From Chaetomium olivaceum (taxonomy: Eukaryota > Ascomycota > Sordariomycetes > Sordariales > Chaetomiaceae), in the NCBI GenBank assembly GCA_039881045.1, contig JAYWVB010000011.1, positions 62,001 to 126,000 on the forward strand: a stretch of 64,000 nt of DNA, in the 5' to 3' direction. The stretch's first letter is position 1; every line of letters starts with the position of its first letter. The position numbers and the translations under genes were made by a program. The notes under the pieces were generated by a model. It was not told where the DNA came from. It saw nothing but the letters and a program-made list of their open reading frames with translations, and made no database searches. Below, one piece after another: positions 33,814-45,948 of this stretch.

Positions 33814-34381
33814 GGGGGGGTTTTGGGTGTTGATCGGGGGTTTGATGGGGGGTTAAATGGGGGGGTTTGGTTGATTGGGGATTGATGCGTGGGGGTTGGT
33901 TGGCTTGGGGAGAAGCGCCGCCGTGCCATGCAGGTTGTCGTTTTCGGGGTTCTGAGCCCTAGTTTGTTTTCTTTGGTTGCACCGTTCCGTGCCTGTGAGG
34001 CTGCGTCGATCACGCACCGAAAGGGTTAATAGATTTTAGGAGGTCGGAATTGACATTGTAGACAGAAATACAACTCGGACGAGTCCGTTGTGTGTTTATG
34101 TGGTTTTCCTCAAGTTGTTATCAACATCTAGTTATGTCCTAACTATTGCACAATATTTTCCAGACCCTCATGCATCCGATCCAGGCCCAGTTATGTACCG
34201 TTATGTGTGCCCTCGGTTGTTATCCTACCCGAACGCCGCTACCATGGAACGCGGGTTGAACCCGCCAATTTCCTTCATGTAAACATATGCACTTGTCGTT
34301 AAAATCGTCAGACCGGTCTCCAGGAACGACCGTGTTCTCCACGGCCATTCCCTCCGTCCCATCCCCATCCTCCTGTTGGTC
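33814..34381. other. Intergenic region between alg10 and the Ser-rich gene 3' ends
   Basis: The first 90 bp are very G/T-rich runs of G. No gene recognised. Confidence 0.5.
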
Positions 34382-34885
34382 TTAAAGACTCAGCCGGTCC
34401 AGGCTTAACCTATCCCCGCTCCTGACCCTTCGTACAACTCCCAGCTTGAAGAACCTCTCCTCTCCAGCTGCTGTCCGGCCCCCGATGTACAGCTTCTCTG
34501 CCCCTAATGCGTCCCTGAACCCCTCGCTGCTGCTATCACTTCCTCGCCTGCGGCCATGACTATCCCGGTGCCCTGGTGATTGAGGTATCGGGACGCCCGC
34601 TGTGTGGTGGTGGTGGTGGTGATGCCGTGGGGAATGTAGGGGGAGCTGGCTCATTACACCCCCCGACCGTGGCTGTGGGGAAGTTGATTGTGATGAGGCA
34701 GCAGCCGCGGCCGTTGACGATATCGACCGTGGTGTGGCCGCGGATGTTGGTTGGGCGGAAGCTGAGCTTTGTGTGGTGTGTTTGTTGGGTTGCTGGCTGG
34801 ATGCGCCCGCGCTTGTGAGCGCGGGTGTTTGTTGGCGGAAGGCGGCAAAGAATGTGGAAAGGAAGAAGGGTCGTTGGGATGACAT
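34382..34885 (-). CDS. Small Ser/Gln/Pro-rich hypothetical protein
   Basis: A 167-residue frame from the ATG at 34885 (MSSQRPFFLSTFFAAFRQQ). The N-terminus is hydrophobic/aromatic and basic, which may target mitochondria or a membrane. The middle is Ser/Thr/Gln-rich and includes a run of seven His. The C-terminus is ordered-looking: GFRDALGAEKLYIGGRTAAG, then ERFFKLGVVRRVRSGDRLSLDRLSL. The contrast between a variable middle and a compact end suggests a real gene, but I do not recognise the family and assign no function. The start is supported by being the first ATG before the structured N-terminus; the frame is open further upstream. Confidence 0.55.
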   Translation of the reverse strand: MSSQRPFFLSTFFAAFRQQTPALTSAGASSQQPNKHTTQSSASAQPTSAATPRSISSTAAAAASSQSTSPQPRSGGVMSQLPLHSPRHHHHHHHTAGVPIPQSPGHRDSHGRRRGSDSSSEGFRDALGAEKLYIGGRTAAGEERFFKLGVVRRVRSGDRLSLDRLSL

Positions 34886-37021
34886 GTTGCTGTTTGTGGC
34901 CCCGCGTGCCAGTAGAAGGATTGGTTGGTGTCGCGGAATGGGGAGGATTTCGGGGGTAATGCCGAGGTATGGTGTTGGTGCGATATCTTGCTGCTCCCTC
35001 GGGGACTGATGCTCGATCGCTCGCCTGTGCAACTTTCGTGGTCGTCTGGTTTGCGGGGAAATGGATCGCAGTTTGCTATTTCTCTGGGGGCGGTCGAGTC
35101 AAAAGCAAGGTGTCGCGGCAACGGCGGGTTGTTTAGCGGCCCCGCGCGGTGTCGATTTAGGTACCTTTGCGTCTTCGGCTGCGGTTGTTTGACTCGGTGG
35201 GTCTTTGTCGCACTCGCTAACTTCTTCACTTGGACATTGGTGCTAAATGAGCAGGCGCTAGAACTAAAACTTCGATAAACGTGGATGGTTAGTCGTCGAG
35301 TCGCTTTGCATGTTCAAAAGTGGGAATGCGCCTGCGTCTGACGTCGAAGAGAGGCATTCTTGCAGCTGCACGAGGGGGCCTCGGTCAATCCCGGGATCTT
35401 TTCAGCCAATGGTAGGTGCCCACGGTGTTGCAGCGGACCAGCGGGGTTTGCTGGGTTTTGCTGCGCTGCTGTTCTGCATTACCCCGCCTGTGATAGGTCG
35501 CATTTACCGGTGGAATTTCTGGGGCAGCCACCAACGGCCCGAGGACCAGGACCGCCGGGTAGATGGATGGCGGGGATCGCATGCCTGGGCATCCAACGCT
35601 GCAGAAACGCCTAACCGCCTCATCCCTATGAGATGGAGTTGATGAGCGGTTGAGAGGAAGCAAGCCTAATTTCCCCGCTTTCACTTTTGTCGACGAGGGA
35701 ACTAGCCACCGTTCCTATCCCACATACCTACCCTGGGTGAAACAAGGCTTCCCGTTCGACTTCGGGTTAAGAGAAAAGCTCTTCCTGGACATTCTGTCTG
35801 GAATTCAACAATGGAACCTCAAATATGCCGGAGAATCCGTATTGAACACCACGGGCAGCTCCCCCCCGGAGGTTTTCTCGAGGTTTCCGGAATCAGATGC
35901 AAAAAGACGGCATCACCAGCCACGTGCCAGTTGCCAGATGGTGGAAGTCCCGGGTCAGCAGCCCAAGTGTGCCTCGCGCCAGGACAAACACCGCCCCCGC
36001 ATACCTCCCTACCTTAGGTAAGGTACTTGGTAAACAACACTACGACGATATGAGGTGGGAGATATGCAACTGCAAGCAGCCCCAACTCCCGTTGCACTCA
36101 ACCTAAGGACATCAACCTAAAACCTTCTTTCTTTTCTCATTCAATGTAACCTACCTACCATTCGGTCGATGAAACATCTCTAGCGGTCAAAGCCAGATTT
36201 ATGCATCCCATATCTTGCTATCTACCTGGCCGGAGGGCGAAAGTAACTGAATGGACACAATCATGCAATGTACAGTACAAAAATATCTTCATAAAAGGGG
36301 ATACTGAGTAAACATGCCGTAGTACGTCCGGACTCAGTGTCTCCTGTCGGAACTCCCGCGAGTCCCGCAGTTTCCGCGGGCCACAGAAAGAGGGGTTGGT
36401 CAACCTGATCTACCCCTCAAGGGGCATCAATGCATGATGCATACAGATCGTACACATAGTCGGGCCCAAAGCCGGGATTTATCGCCCTCTTGTCAGGAGT
36501 GCGCCTAACTGGGAACTCCCAGACACTAAACTGAAAAGACACGAAACAACCGGAACAAACAAAACGAAAAAGCGGTAGAAATGAAAATATTGTATGGTCA
36601 TGAGTGTACCATCTTAGGTTCCGCGCAACCAACTTCTGACATGCCAAACTTTGCCTGTGTTGATTTGGTGGATATAACTCTTTCGAAATGTTCGACGTCG
36701 TCGGGAAGGAGATGCATTATGATACACTTTCCATTTATCAACATGGCCCGGGATTATGTCATGAATGTATCGTAACTTAGGGCACTTCCCTCATCGTGGA
36801 GGTAATGACTGGAACAAGGTAAGGAGACAGGTAATCCTATGGAATTCAGACCAAACAGCCATCGTTTCCAAGCTCTCACAATTCAACTCGTGGCTGTTGA
36901 CTAAGTCTTCCGAGAAGTCCCATCCTGCCGCTCAAGTGCAGTTAATCATGACGGACGGCACGAAACCTAGAGCTACCATCCTCCACTGTACCCAGCTCAT
37001 TAATACATCGTCCCCGACCCA
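34886..37021. other. Long intergenic region, no supported gene
   Basis: About 2.1 kb. Frames at 35310-35642 and 35650-36021 show no domain. The CCTTAGGTAAGG palindrome near 36010 and TACC-rich stretches near 36150 are common ascomycete intergenic motifs. No transposon ends found. Confidence 0.5.
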
Positions 37022-39820
37022 TCACTCCGCCACCGGACAAAGATCATAATACCCATCCACATTATTCCCCCACCACTTCGGGAACGGCACCGACGGGCCT
37101 CCCGCGCCAAACACGGAAAACGACAGGATAAACAGCGCCGCGAGGCTGGCGCCGTCGAAGGCGCCCGTGATCAGGTACGAGTAGTCCTTGAAAACGCGCG
37201 GCCGCCGGTTGCGCAGGTAGAACTGCACGAAGAAGCCCGCGATCACCTGGCTCAGCAGCACACACGTCTGCGACGCGTTGTAGGGGATGTAGCCGGCGTA
37301 CTGGAGAAACTGGGGCATGTTGATGTCGTAGAGAGAGAACGAGCGGATTTTGGGGACGAACTGTTTGGGGGGTTAGTTGAGCTGCAGGGGGGATGAATTG
37401 GGATTTGAGAGACGGGCGGATGTTATGTGTCGAGGGGTAGGCAGGAGTTTGGTGAGACAGGGAGGTGACTCACGTGGGCAATCACCCGGTGGACAAGAAC
37501 GATACCAAACCCAATGGCGATACCAATGGGAACTATATCGTACAATCCCCCGCCGGCGTAAAGGTACTTGGCCAGAGCCCATGAAGTCGCGTTGGTGTTG
37601 TACGCCTGTATTGTGGCACCGCTCCAGGAGCTATTTCCGTCGGTGTGGGCGAGAAGATCGCGGTTCCCGCCGACGATGGAAATCATTACGGCGTAGTTGA
37701 TAAAACCGCCAAGAATTGTGCCGTAGATTTGAGTGAGGAACATGACGCGGGGAGCAATTTTGACTGTGGCCGGGTTAGCTTCCTTGATTGGGTGGCAGTT
37801 GGCTCAGGGGACATACGGTATTCACCCATCTTCAGGTCATTAGATAGGTTGACGGTGTTGCTAATGACGTTGTGCGACCAAGCGGCAAAGTACATGTTGC
37901 CAATGGGCCGCTCGGGGAGAATCAAACCTGCCAGCATCTTCGACAGGTTGTTAGTGGCAATGCCATTGCCGTAACGAGAGTACAGAAGGGTGCTCTGCCA
38001 AAACGGTTAGTGATGTGCCCCATTCTGGTTCGATCACAGCCTGGAAGCCTTACAAAGGGTGCGATAAACGTGCCCAACAGCAGGGACACGATGTAAGCCC
38101 AGGCTGGCAGGGTCACGTTCTGGGTGGTGACAACGATGAGACCAAGGACGAAGCTGAAGACCAGCACAATGGTGTACCACCACCACGGAACTTCCTTGTA
38201 GTTTTCGACCATGTGTGCGTGGTGGCGATCATCGTGCCTCCCAGATTTCGCGCTCTTGAATGCCTTGACCACGTCCCCGCCCCAGAAGAAAATGCAGTGG
38301 GCAACAAGGGCGCCAATCTGGGTTATGGTGACCCATTGTCAGCGGAGCACAAACGTGACCAATCCGGACAGGGCCGCCTAATGCTAGGGACTTACAGCGG
38401 CGTTGGCCATGAACATGGCGTATGCAAAGCTCCCCGTGAGGCGAGGAATACCGTACTTCTCCAAGGCGTCTTTGTTGAGCACGCCTCCTGTGAAGACTTC
38501 CGTGATGGGATAGGTGGATCCGTCCTGTGTCCGCAACCGTGTCGACATGAAGGGCTGCGATTTGGCCTCCCATGCATTGGTGTAGTAGATACCAAGCATG
38601 GCTGCAAAGCAGACAAGATATCCGAACGCAACATGCGCCTGCAACGGAAGCGGGAGTGAGGTGTTGAAGGAGGTGATCTGGGGTCTGTCGTCAGCCTTGT
38701 TTCCTTGAACCCATGAGGCCACTCCCCTTACATATTGCCAGTCAAACGACAGCGAGAAAAGTCCCAAGCCCTCATTGTTGAGGGAACCGCCGAAAAGGTT
38801 GGTAAGGATTGCCGCCTTGGCGCCAGTGGCATTCATGGCTGCGAGGCATGGGATGGAGACGGCGTTGAGCCACGGCCAGATATACGCGGGGAAGAATTCG
38901 TACAAGAACATGCCCACAAAGCTATACCAGAACCAGCGCATGGGCTTGGAGTCCTTGACGTGTTGCCAGTGAAGCCCCTGGAGCGTTTTGACAGTCGGCA
39001 GCGTGCTCCAGTAGACGGCGTCGACATGCCAGACAGCGATGGGTCGCAAGATTCCGCATAGACCGTATCCGAACAAGCCGATGGAGATGACGGCCAGAAT
39101 GACGGTAGCGGCACTAAGAGGTAAGTCGTAGAACAGGTCTTGAGCGGCGAAGACCTGGACGCTTGCCGACGCGTTGGACGCCGACGTGGCTGTGATGGCG
39201 CAGATGGCGTGTTCCTTCAGTCTCCAAGGCCCGGGGTTGATGAAGTTGGCGACGGTGATCCAAAACGGGAGCTTCCCCTGGCCACCTCGCGCTCTCCACC
39301 GGGCAGTCAGTTTGTCACCACGGGGGAGAACATTTGCCCAGGCTTGGCCAACGAAGTAAGCAATGAGAACGATAAAAGTACCTTGGATGGTAATTTGGGT
39401 TGGTTTGAACTGGATGGTAGTGTCAGATGCCGCGACGTTCCTGGTAGGGCACCGAGGTTAGCAGGGGTGGATGCTTACCGAGTAGATTTGGTACATGACG
39501 GCCTGAAAGGCAGACAAGACAGTGGCCAGGACAAGGCCACGAAAGGTCAACGAAGGGTCGTGGTCATCACGTAGCGGGAGAAGATGAGCGGCCGCATCGG
39601 CGCCCGTGATGATGATCACATCCTCGCTACCGTCCTCCTTTTCCTGGCTGCTGTCATTGTCGTACGCTGGGGGCACCGGTGCGATCTCAAGAGATTCTGC
39701 AATACCAGACTTGGACTTCTTTTCGTCGTTGGTGGCGAGTTGCAGCGTCTCATTGGTGTCGTGGGACTCCTCGGTGCGAGAGACCTCGACGATCGTCGTG
39801 GCCGCGTCAGGGGCTGTCAT
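37022..39820 (-). CDS. OPT family oligopeptide transporter
   Basis: Seven exons: 39820-39479, 39409-38732, 38677-38396, 38317-38054, 37994-37817, 37763-37474 and 37360-37022. They add to 791 codons including stop with no break. The start is the ATG at 39820 (MTAPDAATTIVEV). After an acidic cytosolic N-terminus come about 14-16 membrane helices. OPT landmarks are ITIQGTFIVLIAYFVGQAW, NFINPGPWRLKEHAICAI (the NPG motif), the YRYGNGIATNN-like segment LYSRYGNGIATNNLSK, and KIAPRVMFLTQIYG, the family's KIPPR motif with Ala at the third position. Proteins of this ISP4/OPT1 group import small peptides or glutathione with protons across the plasma membrane. The C-terminus lacks the usual Trp-rich tail but includes KWWGNNVDGYYDLCP. 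Confidence 0.93.
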
Positions 39821-42129
39821 GGTGCGACTGTTCTCGATTGCCTTGAGAACGACGGGCGGTTTGGGCGAAACATGCAGAGATTGACGAGACGGGGTTGCAA
39901 CCCGTGGCTCTGGAACGCTATGGTATGTCCCAAGATATATATGAATTGTGCATTGTAAACTCGGAAGCCACCCATGTCCTGACTGATACGGTGTTCCTCC
40001 GTCTGTGTCCACGGTGGTGCAATCTGAGCCAAAAGTTGTGCTACCGCGCAGCATTCGATTCTCATTCGTGAATGATGATTGCAACGGGGCGGCCCGACCT
40101 GGCTGTTTGGGACGACCTTCCTAATGAGGCATGTGCCTTACACAGGGTGCTCTCCTTGACGGCGGCAAATGCTGCCGCCCGGGGGTCGCCCCCAACCTTA
40201 TATTACGAGGGAGGGGTTACTCCGGGTATGCAGTTTGTCTGTTGGGCTCCCTCAAGGTGTGGCAAATGCTGGTAAAGAGGTTCGTTATCTTCCCTCCCCA
40301 TGTGGCATCCCGGCTGATTCCAGTTGGGTGCGTGATATTGCGTTATGATCCTTTTCCCTTTTCCACCTTCCTCAAATTCACACGGGTGCAAAAAGGCGGC
40401 GTCTCACAAGAATGATGCCTGCAGTTTTGGAGGACCGAAAGATAAAGCCTAACACAGTACAGTAGGAGAAATAAACCGGGAGGCCGGGACAAAACAGAGG
40501 ACCCATGCCAACGTGGTCCCTCCCCTCACTTCCAAGTAGATTTCATGCAATAATGGTTCCCTGGAAGATCTGAAAAATGATTCTAGCTTTCCTCTTGTAG
40601 TTCTGCGGATTTTAAACGACGTGTGGAGTGCAGCAGGGCTGCATAGGTGGCAACGCAACATAAACTCGAGGACCAGGGTCTGCGAGAAGACGCTACCGCT
40701 TGAGGATCTAGAACGGCCCTTTCGGTCTAAAGAACCAACACGAAGTAACTTCGGAATCAAGACAATAGCCAATCAAAAGCACCTAATAACGAAGTAAGCA
40801 TTCCTGTTCTCGCCCGCCTGTAATGAAATACCTAGTTCCAAATTCGGCAAGCGATATCAGCGAGGGGGTTTGTGCTAGTAGGAAAAGGGATTCCGGGCTG
40901 GGCCGTTGGTGCGATAATCGGCAATTTAGGCCGGCCGTTGATCTCGCAGACACCGTGAGGAAATATCATAATTATACACTACAGAGATTTATTTGCGCAA
41001 TGGGAAATTTGTGATCATTGCGGTGCTATCAATTACCTGCCACAAACTAGGCAATTTTTCAAGTCATCTTTTATCCTTGCCTTCCGTGTGTTCTGCTTAT
41101 TCTTCCATGATTAGGTAGCATTTCGAATTTTGCGTTCTGTAACACATCTAAGAGAGGTATGAAAGACGGTGGTTTCAAATGTCCTCGACATCACGCTGCT
41201 CCTTCGTCTTGGCCACCTGAACTTGTAAGGTCGAGATAAAGTTTGGGGCCTAGCCTTGCGAAGCTATAAACTGTGTTGTTGATTCAAGGCGCGGGCAAAC
41301 ACTGATGAATTAAAGCGGGATATCATCATGATGAGATGTCAGCGACTATTATTTACATGTCCCTTATCTGGCGATGGCTTTGTACTTCCATATTGGGCTG
41401 TATTGCTCGAAAGTCTGCCAGAGGGGACCCCTGGTGTTGTATCATACCAAAAACGGGTTCTTAATTGGTGAATATGATTTACCATTACGCTCAGTTCTAC
41501 GGAGTCTTTCACGTAAAGATTCCTTCGTGAAGGTGCCGATAAAACACCAGCCTTTGAGGCTTGCCCGTTAGCAACAGGCAAGTGGCAAATTTGTTTTCCA
41601 ATCTTTGTGCTCCACTTCACGGGCGTTTCTGGGATGGTGAGGATGCCCATGGAATCACCAGAAGCTGAAATCATTTTCGGACTTCACGATCATGACGGAG
41701 CTCAACAAGCGACGAGTTTTCGGATTGATATGCTCCCTATATGTCGAGTGCGAGGGACCGTAGGTCCATACCTTGTGCCGAGGCGTGTGGACCATGTGGT
41801 GTGTTGAGTTTAGAATTTTAGACGCGCGGGTGCAGCAGTCCAAACGGTCAGGGAAGGTACCTAGGTAACTTTTGCGCCAGCAACTCCGTACTATGAATTG
41901 TCTGTGTCTCGCTCTCTCTTGGCGATATTCCTTCCTCTATTTCTAGCTGTCTCGGGTTAGTGTTGGAGGTTGGCGAGTTGTTGTGTCACGCTCAGCGTTA
42001 CATCGCGGTTCAATGTCAGCCTCGGGGGGATTCTTGTCCGACAACGCGTTTAACCCCTGAGAAACACTTCCCCTGTGCCGATCTCTCTCCTCGCCCGAAA
42101 AGCTTTTGATCAAGGTATTTCAAGCCAAA
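39821..42129. other. Long intergenic region, no supported gene
   Basis: About 2.3 kb between divergent genes. Several frames of 60-110 codons on both strands lack domain features. No inverted or direct repeats suggestive of a transposon were found by eye. Confidence 0.5.
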
Positions 42130-43049
42130 ATGCACCGACCCGTCGTCTTATCCCTCTTCGCGGCCGGCGCAGCCAACGCGGCGGGGCAGCAGCTTGTCCC
42201 TGGTATTGACACGGGGATTTCGCCCGTGCCAGGGCTTTTCGGCCGTCAGTTTAACGACTGCACCATCCGGAGCACATGCCATGGGTGCTTCGGCGACGGC
42301 TACGTGATTTGCGACAAGATAGGCTGTTTCAACCCCGAAATCCACCAGCAATGCTGTCACAACGCCCGTCAGTATCTTACTTAGTCCTTGTTTATACATG
42401 TGTTACTAACAGCCGGCTACAGGGCTTTGTGTGGGGAAGGATAACAGCTGCTGCACGGACTGGGTATGTGGCTGAGACTTGGGTACACATGTTCAAATCG
42501 AATCGAACTAATACCGTGGCGGTAGGGCGGACCAGGAGAAACTGGCACGTCTGGTGTTCCCAACGTGACGGCCGCCCCAAAACCAACGGCGACGGACGTC
42601 TCGTATTTTTCATGCACTCGTGGGGAGCCCGGTGAGGATTGCTGTCAACGCGCCCAGATCCCGCTACACTGGTGTGCCGGGGAGTTCCCCAACTTCGGCT
42701 GTTACAACGACAAGAACCAGTTCTGCTGCACCGACGGCACTATTTGTGACCAGGAGGACTGCTGCGACCTTTTTGTACGTGTGACTGATTTTACACACAT
42801 CACTTCGATTAACTGGATGTACAGGACGCCTCGACTACCCACCCCTGGCTTGCCACGGCTACGACGACCCCCAACGCTGGGCCGACGCAGACAACAGGCG
42901 CCAGAAACTCAGTCACGGAAGCGCCAACCTCGTCGGCTACTAGCGCTACCGATGCTCCGGAGTCGTCCACGTCGAGCTCTGGCGCAAGCCTGATGTCAGG
43001 ACCGGGACTTGCAATGGGACTGGCCGCTTTGGCTCTATTTCTCTTCTAG
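42130..43049 (+). CDS. GPI-anchored cysteine-rich surface protein
   Basis: Exons 42130-42367, 42423-42463, 42526-42774 and 42825-43049 add to 251 codons. The N-terminus is a signal peptide (VVLSLFAAGAANAAG). Two Cys-rich blocks follow: CTIRSTCHGCFGDGYVIC with CCHNARLCVGKDNSCCTDW, and later CTRGEPGEDCC, WCAGEFPNFGCYND, CCTDGTICDQEDCC. A Ser/Thr-rich stalk leads to a hydrophobic end (LAMGLAALALFLF), the pattern of a GPI attachment signal. All introns have standard ends. I do not recognise a named domain; it is presumably a cell-wall or plasma-membrane surface protein, and its role is open. Confidence 0.75.
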
Positions 43050-43252
43050 CTAGCATAGGAGCCAGTTGTTTGCGGTTTATTCGGTGTGTGTGTCGTTGGT
43101 GGCGTTCATGGCCTTGAAACGTTCAGGGAGTTGCAAGTGGTTGGGGTCAGATTTATGGGATTTGAAGTCTGAAGATGGAATCTTCGGCCTTTGTCATGTA
43201 GATACTCCGAGGAGCACGTACATACAAAGTTTAGACCCTTTCTTCACTTCTA

Positions 43253-45948
43253 CTACCAGCCCCTAGCCACGGGCTTATTCTTCTCAATCAACTGGATTGA
43301 CTCCTCACCCACAACCTGGCCCTCCTGGTCTCGGTCCTCTTCTCCCTGCCTCGCCGCAACCGCAACCGCCTCTCCAGGGCCCGAACCTACAGTAACAACC
43401 CTCGTTCCAACGGTCTTGACCCATTCGTTCGTGCCCCTCAGCGTAGCCGATTTGTTCGGCCACAGGAACCCACCCAGAATTCTCCCGGGGGAAGTCGCAT
43501 CCAGCAACCGGCGCATTTTCGTCGGCCCCGTCCGTCCCATGACCAACAACACCAACCACGTCCCCAACACAGCCGTCGCCAGTGCCAGCACCACCACTGC
43601 TGGCACCATATACGGCAACCGATACCTCAACCGCCGCCGATACACCGTCACGAGCACCTGGTCATTAACCCTCCCCCCACCAGCACCAGCATCACCATCC
43701 CTCTTCCTCCCAGGCACGTCAACCTCCCCCGTCGCCGCCGGGTCATCCAACCCCCACCCTTTCGTCCCCACCACCGCATTCGCCGCAATATCCGTCCACA
43801 CCAGCTCCAGCATCTTGGCCGCGCCCTCCGCACTGCTGCTCAACGCCTGCCACCTACTGTACAGCCCGAGACTCGTCCGCCCGGAATAGTCCGCATACCC
43901 CTCATATCCAGTCGCGCCGGGGCGACGGATGCCAAAGACGTTCTGCAGCGCGCGTACGTAGAAGTCTACGCCGGGGAGGTTCTGGCCGGTTTTGGCTGAG
44001 ATGTAATCGCCGCCGGTGATGGCGGATTCGGCGGTGACGATGCCCGGTAGGCGGAGGGTCGGCTGGCGGACGGTGCTGAGATTGAGAGCTGGGGCGGATT
44101 GCGAGTGGGGCAGGATGCCCCAGAGGGGTTGGGCGTTCCAGAGGGTGATGGATTTCATGTCCTCGACTGTCCAGGTAGGGTGGTCGGCTGGGGAGGAGTA
44201 GGTTTTGGGCACGGCGGAGAGGACTTTGAGGCCGGCGAGCCCCGTGCCGTTGTGTTGGAAGGTGACGGTGCGGATGGTGGCGCGCACTGAGCCGGCGCAG
44301 CCTGTAGGCGGGGATGGCCCATTGCGAGCCGGGCTCGGGGCTGAGCTCGGAGCCGCCGTCAGTGCGGCGGGCGGCACCGTAGAGAAGGCCGCATCCAACG
44401 AGGGTGCTGTTGATGTTGGCGGGGTTGTCGTGGTCACCGCCGGCGCAGATCTCGGCTTGGTGGTGGGTTAGTGAGGGTTTCTTAGGTACGGCTAGTGACT
44501 TGGGATAGATAGTACGTACAAACCAGGTTGAACTGTGGTGCGCCAATCATCCACGGATTCTCAGTTGGCTCTGATCCATTGGTTGACTCGGGAGGCTCGA
44601 ACCACAAATAGTCCCCAAAGTCCAGCGTGGATCTCACGGCTTGATACTCGAGGCCGAATATGTTGTTATCGGTTTTGAAGTTGCCCGACGTGCGGTTGTC
44701 AGGCTCGAAAGAACCGCCATCGGGAGCGAAGAACTTCATCCCAGGGGTCACGTCAAGCCGCGTGATATTGTCGGCATCGGGATCCGTGGCGTTGAAGAAG
44801 GCCAGTGTCAAGAAGTTGTTTGCCCAGGCAGCCTTGTATGCCCTTTCCCTGAGGTCCAAGTCTCCCTGGCCGTTGCCATTTTTAGGAATTGATAAGTCTG
44901 GACTTGTGCGAGGCAGGGCGGAGAAGCCACCGTGATCCACAAGAGCGAACTTTATCGGTGTAAGTCGGCTGGTGTTATTCTGGGATAGCTCGAAGTCAAA
45001 GGTGACGTTCAGATCGACACATTGTGTCTCTGGCTCAATAAATAGAATGTCCTCCTTCCAAGTGGTACCGTACTCGTGAAAGGTAGTCGGGGTGGTGTGG
45101 TTGCGGAAACCAATGCCGCCACTTTTAGCGTCGACAATGAGGCCGTCGACTAGCTGGATGGTTGAATCGAGGATCAGTATGTCAACCTGCCGATATCCTG
45201 ATTTTAGGTACCAGCCCGATTCGCTGTACCCATCGACGGCCTTATATTGGCTCCTCCACTGAATGTCGAAGATGCTTGATACCGACTGATCTATTTGCTC
45301 GGCGCCCTCTCTCAAAGTGGACCTCCACAGGTCAGGGACGGAGCGACCGTAGACAACATTGCTGCAGTTCTGGAGCAGCCCCTGCTGTACACAAGTGCGG
45401 TTTACCCAGGATCCGGGACAAGTGTCGAGGCCACAGCTTCGAGAGAAAGGCCCCGTAACTCGACCAGGGGTGGCATAGCCAAAGGGGGTTTGGTCCTTGG
45501 CAAACTGGAATGTCTCCAACGAAAGGTCGTCTGGTTCGACCGTCTGGTACAGACCGAGCGGGGTGACAATAGCGGCCACCGAAATCAACAAGACGAGGGT
45601 TGTCTGGAACAGCAGCCCGTTGCTAACTCGGCGGAGGACTCCATGCCGCGCCGCTGCGTCGGTTTGTAAAAGAGTCGGCCATGGAGAGGACTGAAGGGAT
45701 CGACCGAGAACAGACCAGGTGACAGCGGTGTTCTCCTCCTTGACAAACCCGACGAGAGCAGCAGGGAAAATCAACGATAGAAGTATTTGCACTGGCGGGG
45801 CGTTCTGTTAGTAAGGGCACCGCATATGGACTCAAAAGCAGGGGAGGGTGACGCGACAATACGAGGTACGAGATACGGGGCCATCCATACATAGAAAAAC
45901 GCCTGCCGCGATGAGACCCGAGGTCTCTGCAATCGTGAGTTCACCCAT
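43253..45948 (-). CDS. Large fungal membrane protein with extracellular N-glycosylated domain (one frame break)
   Basis: Exons 45948-45891, 45791-44520 and 44455-43253. The first short exon (MGELTIAETSGLIAAG) joins LQILLSLIFPAALVGFV as a first hydrophobic segment. A second helix follows (LLFQTTLVLLISVAAIVTPLGL), then a large domain with paired Cys and many N-x-S/T sites (NRTC, NCSN, NNTS, NGSE), and a third helix near the C-terminus (MVPAVVVLALATAVLGTWLVLLV) followed by a charged cytosolic tail. This layout is common among uncharacterised fungal membrane proteins; I assign no function. In exon 3, near 44299, the frame shifts from QWAIPAYR to CAGSVRATIRTVTF; this needs one base fewer or two more. 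The start was chosen because its intron phases fit. Confidence 0.7.

Noticed and set aside
35650..36021. 123-codon plus frame in the intergenic region
   Set aside because: Readable composition but no recognised family, signal peptide or splice structure.
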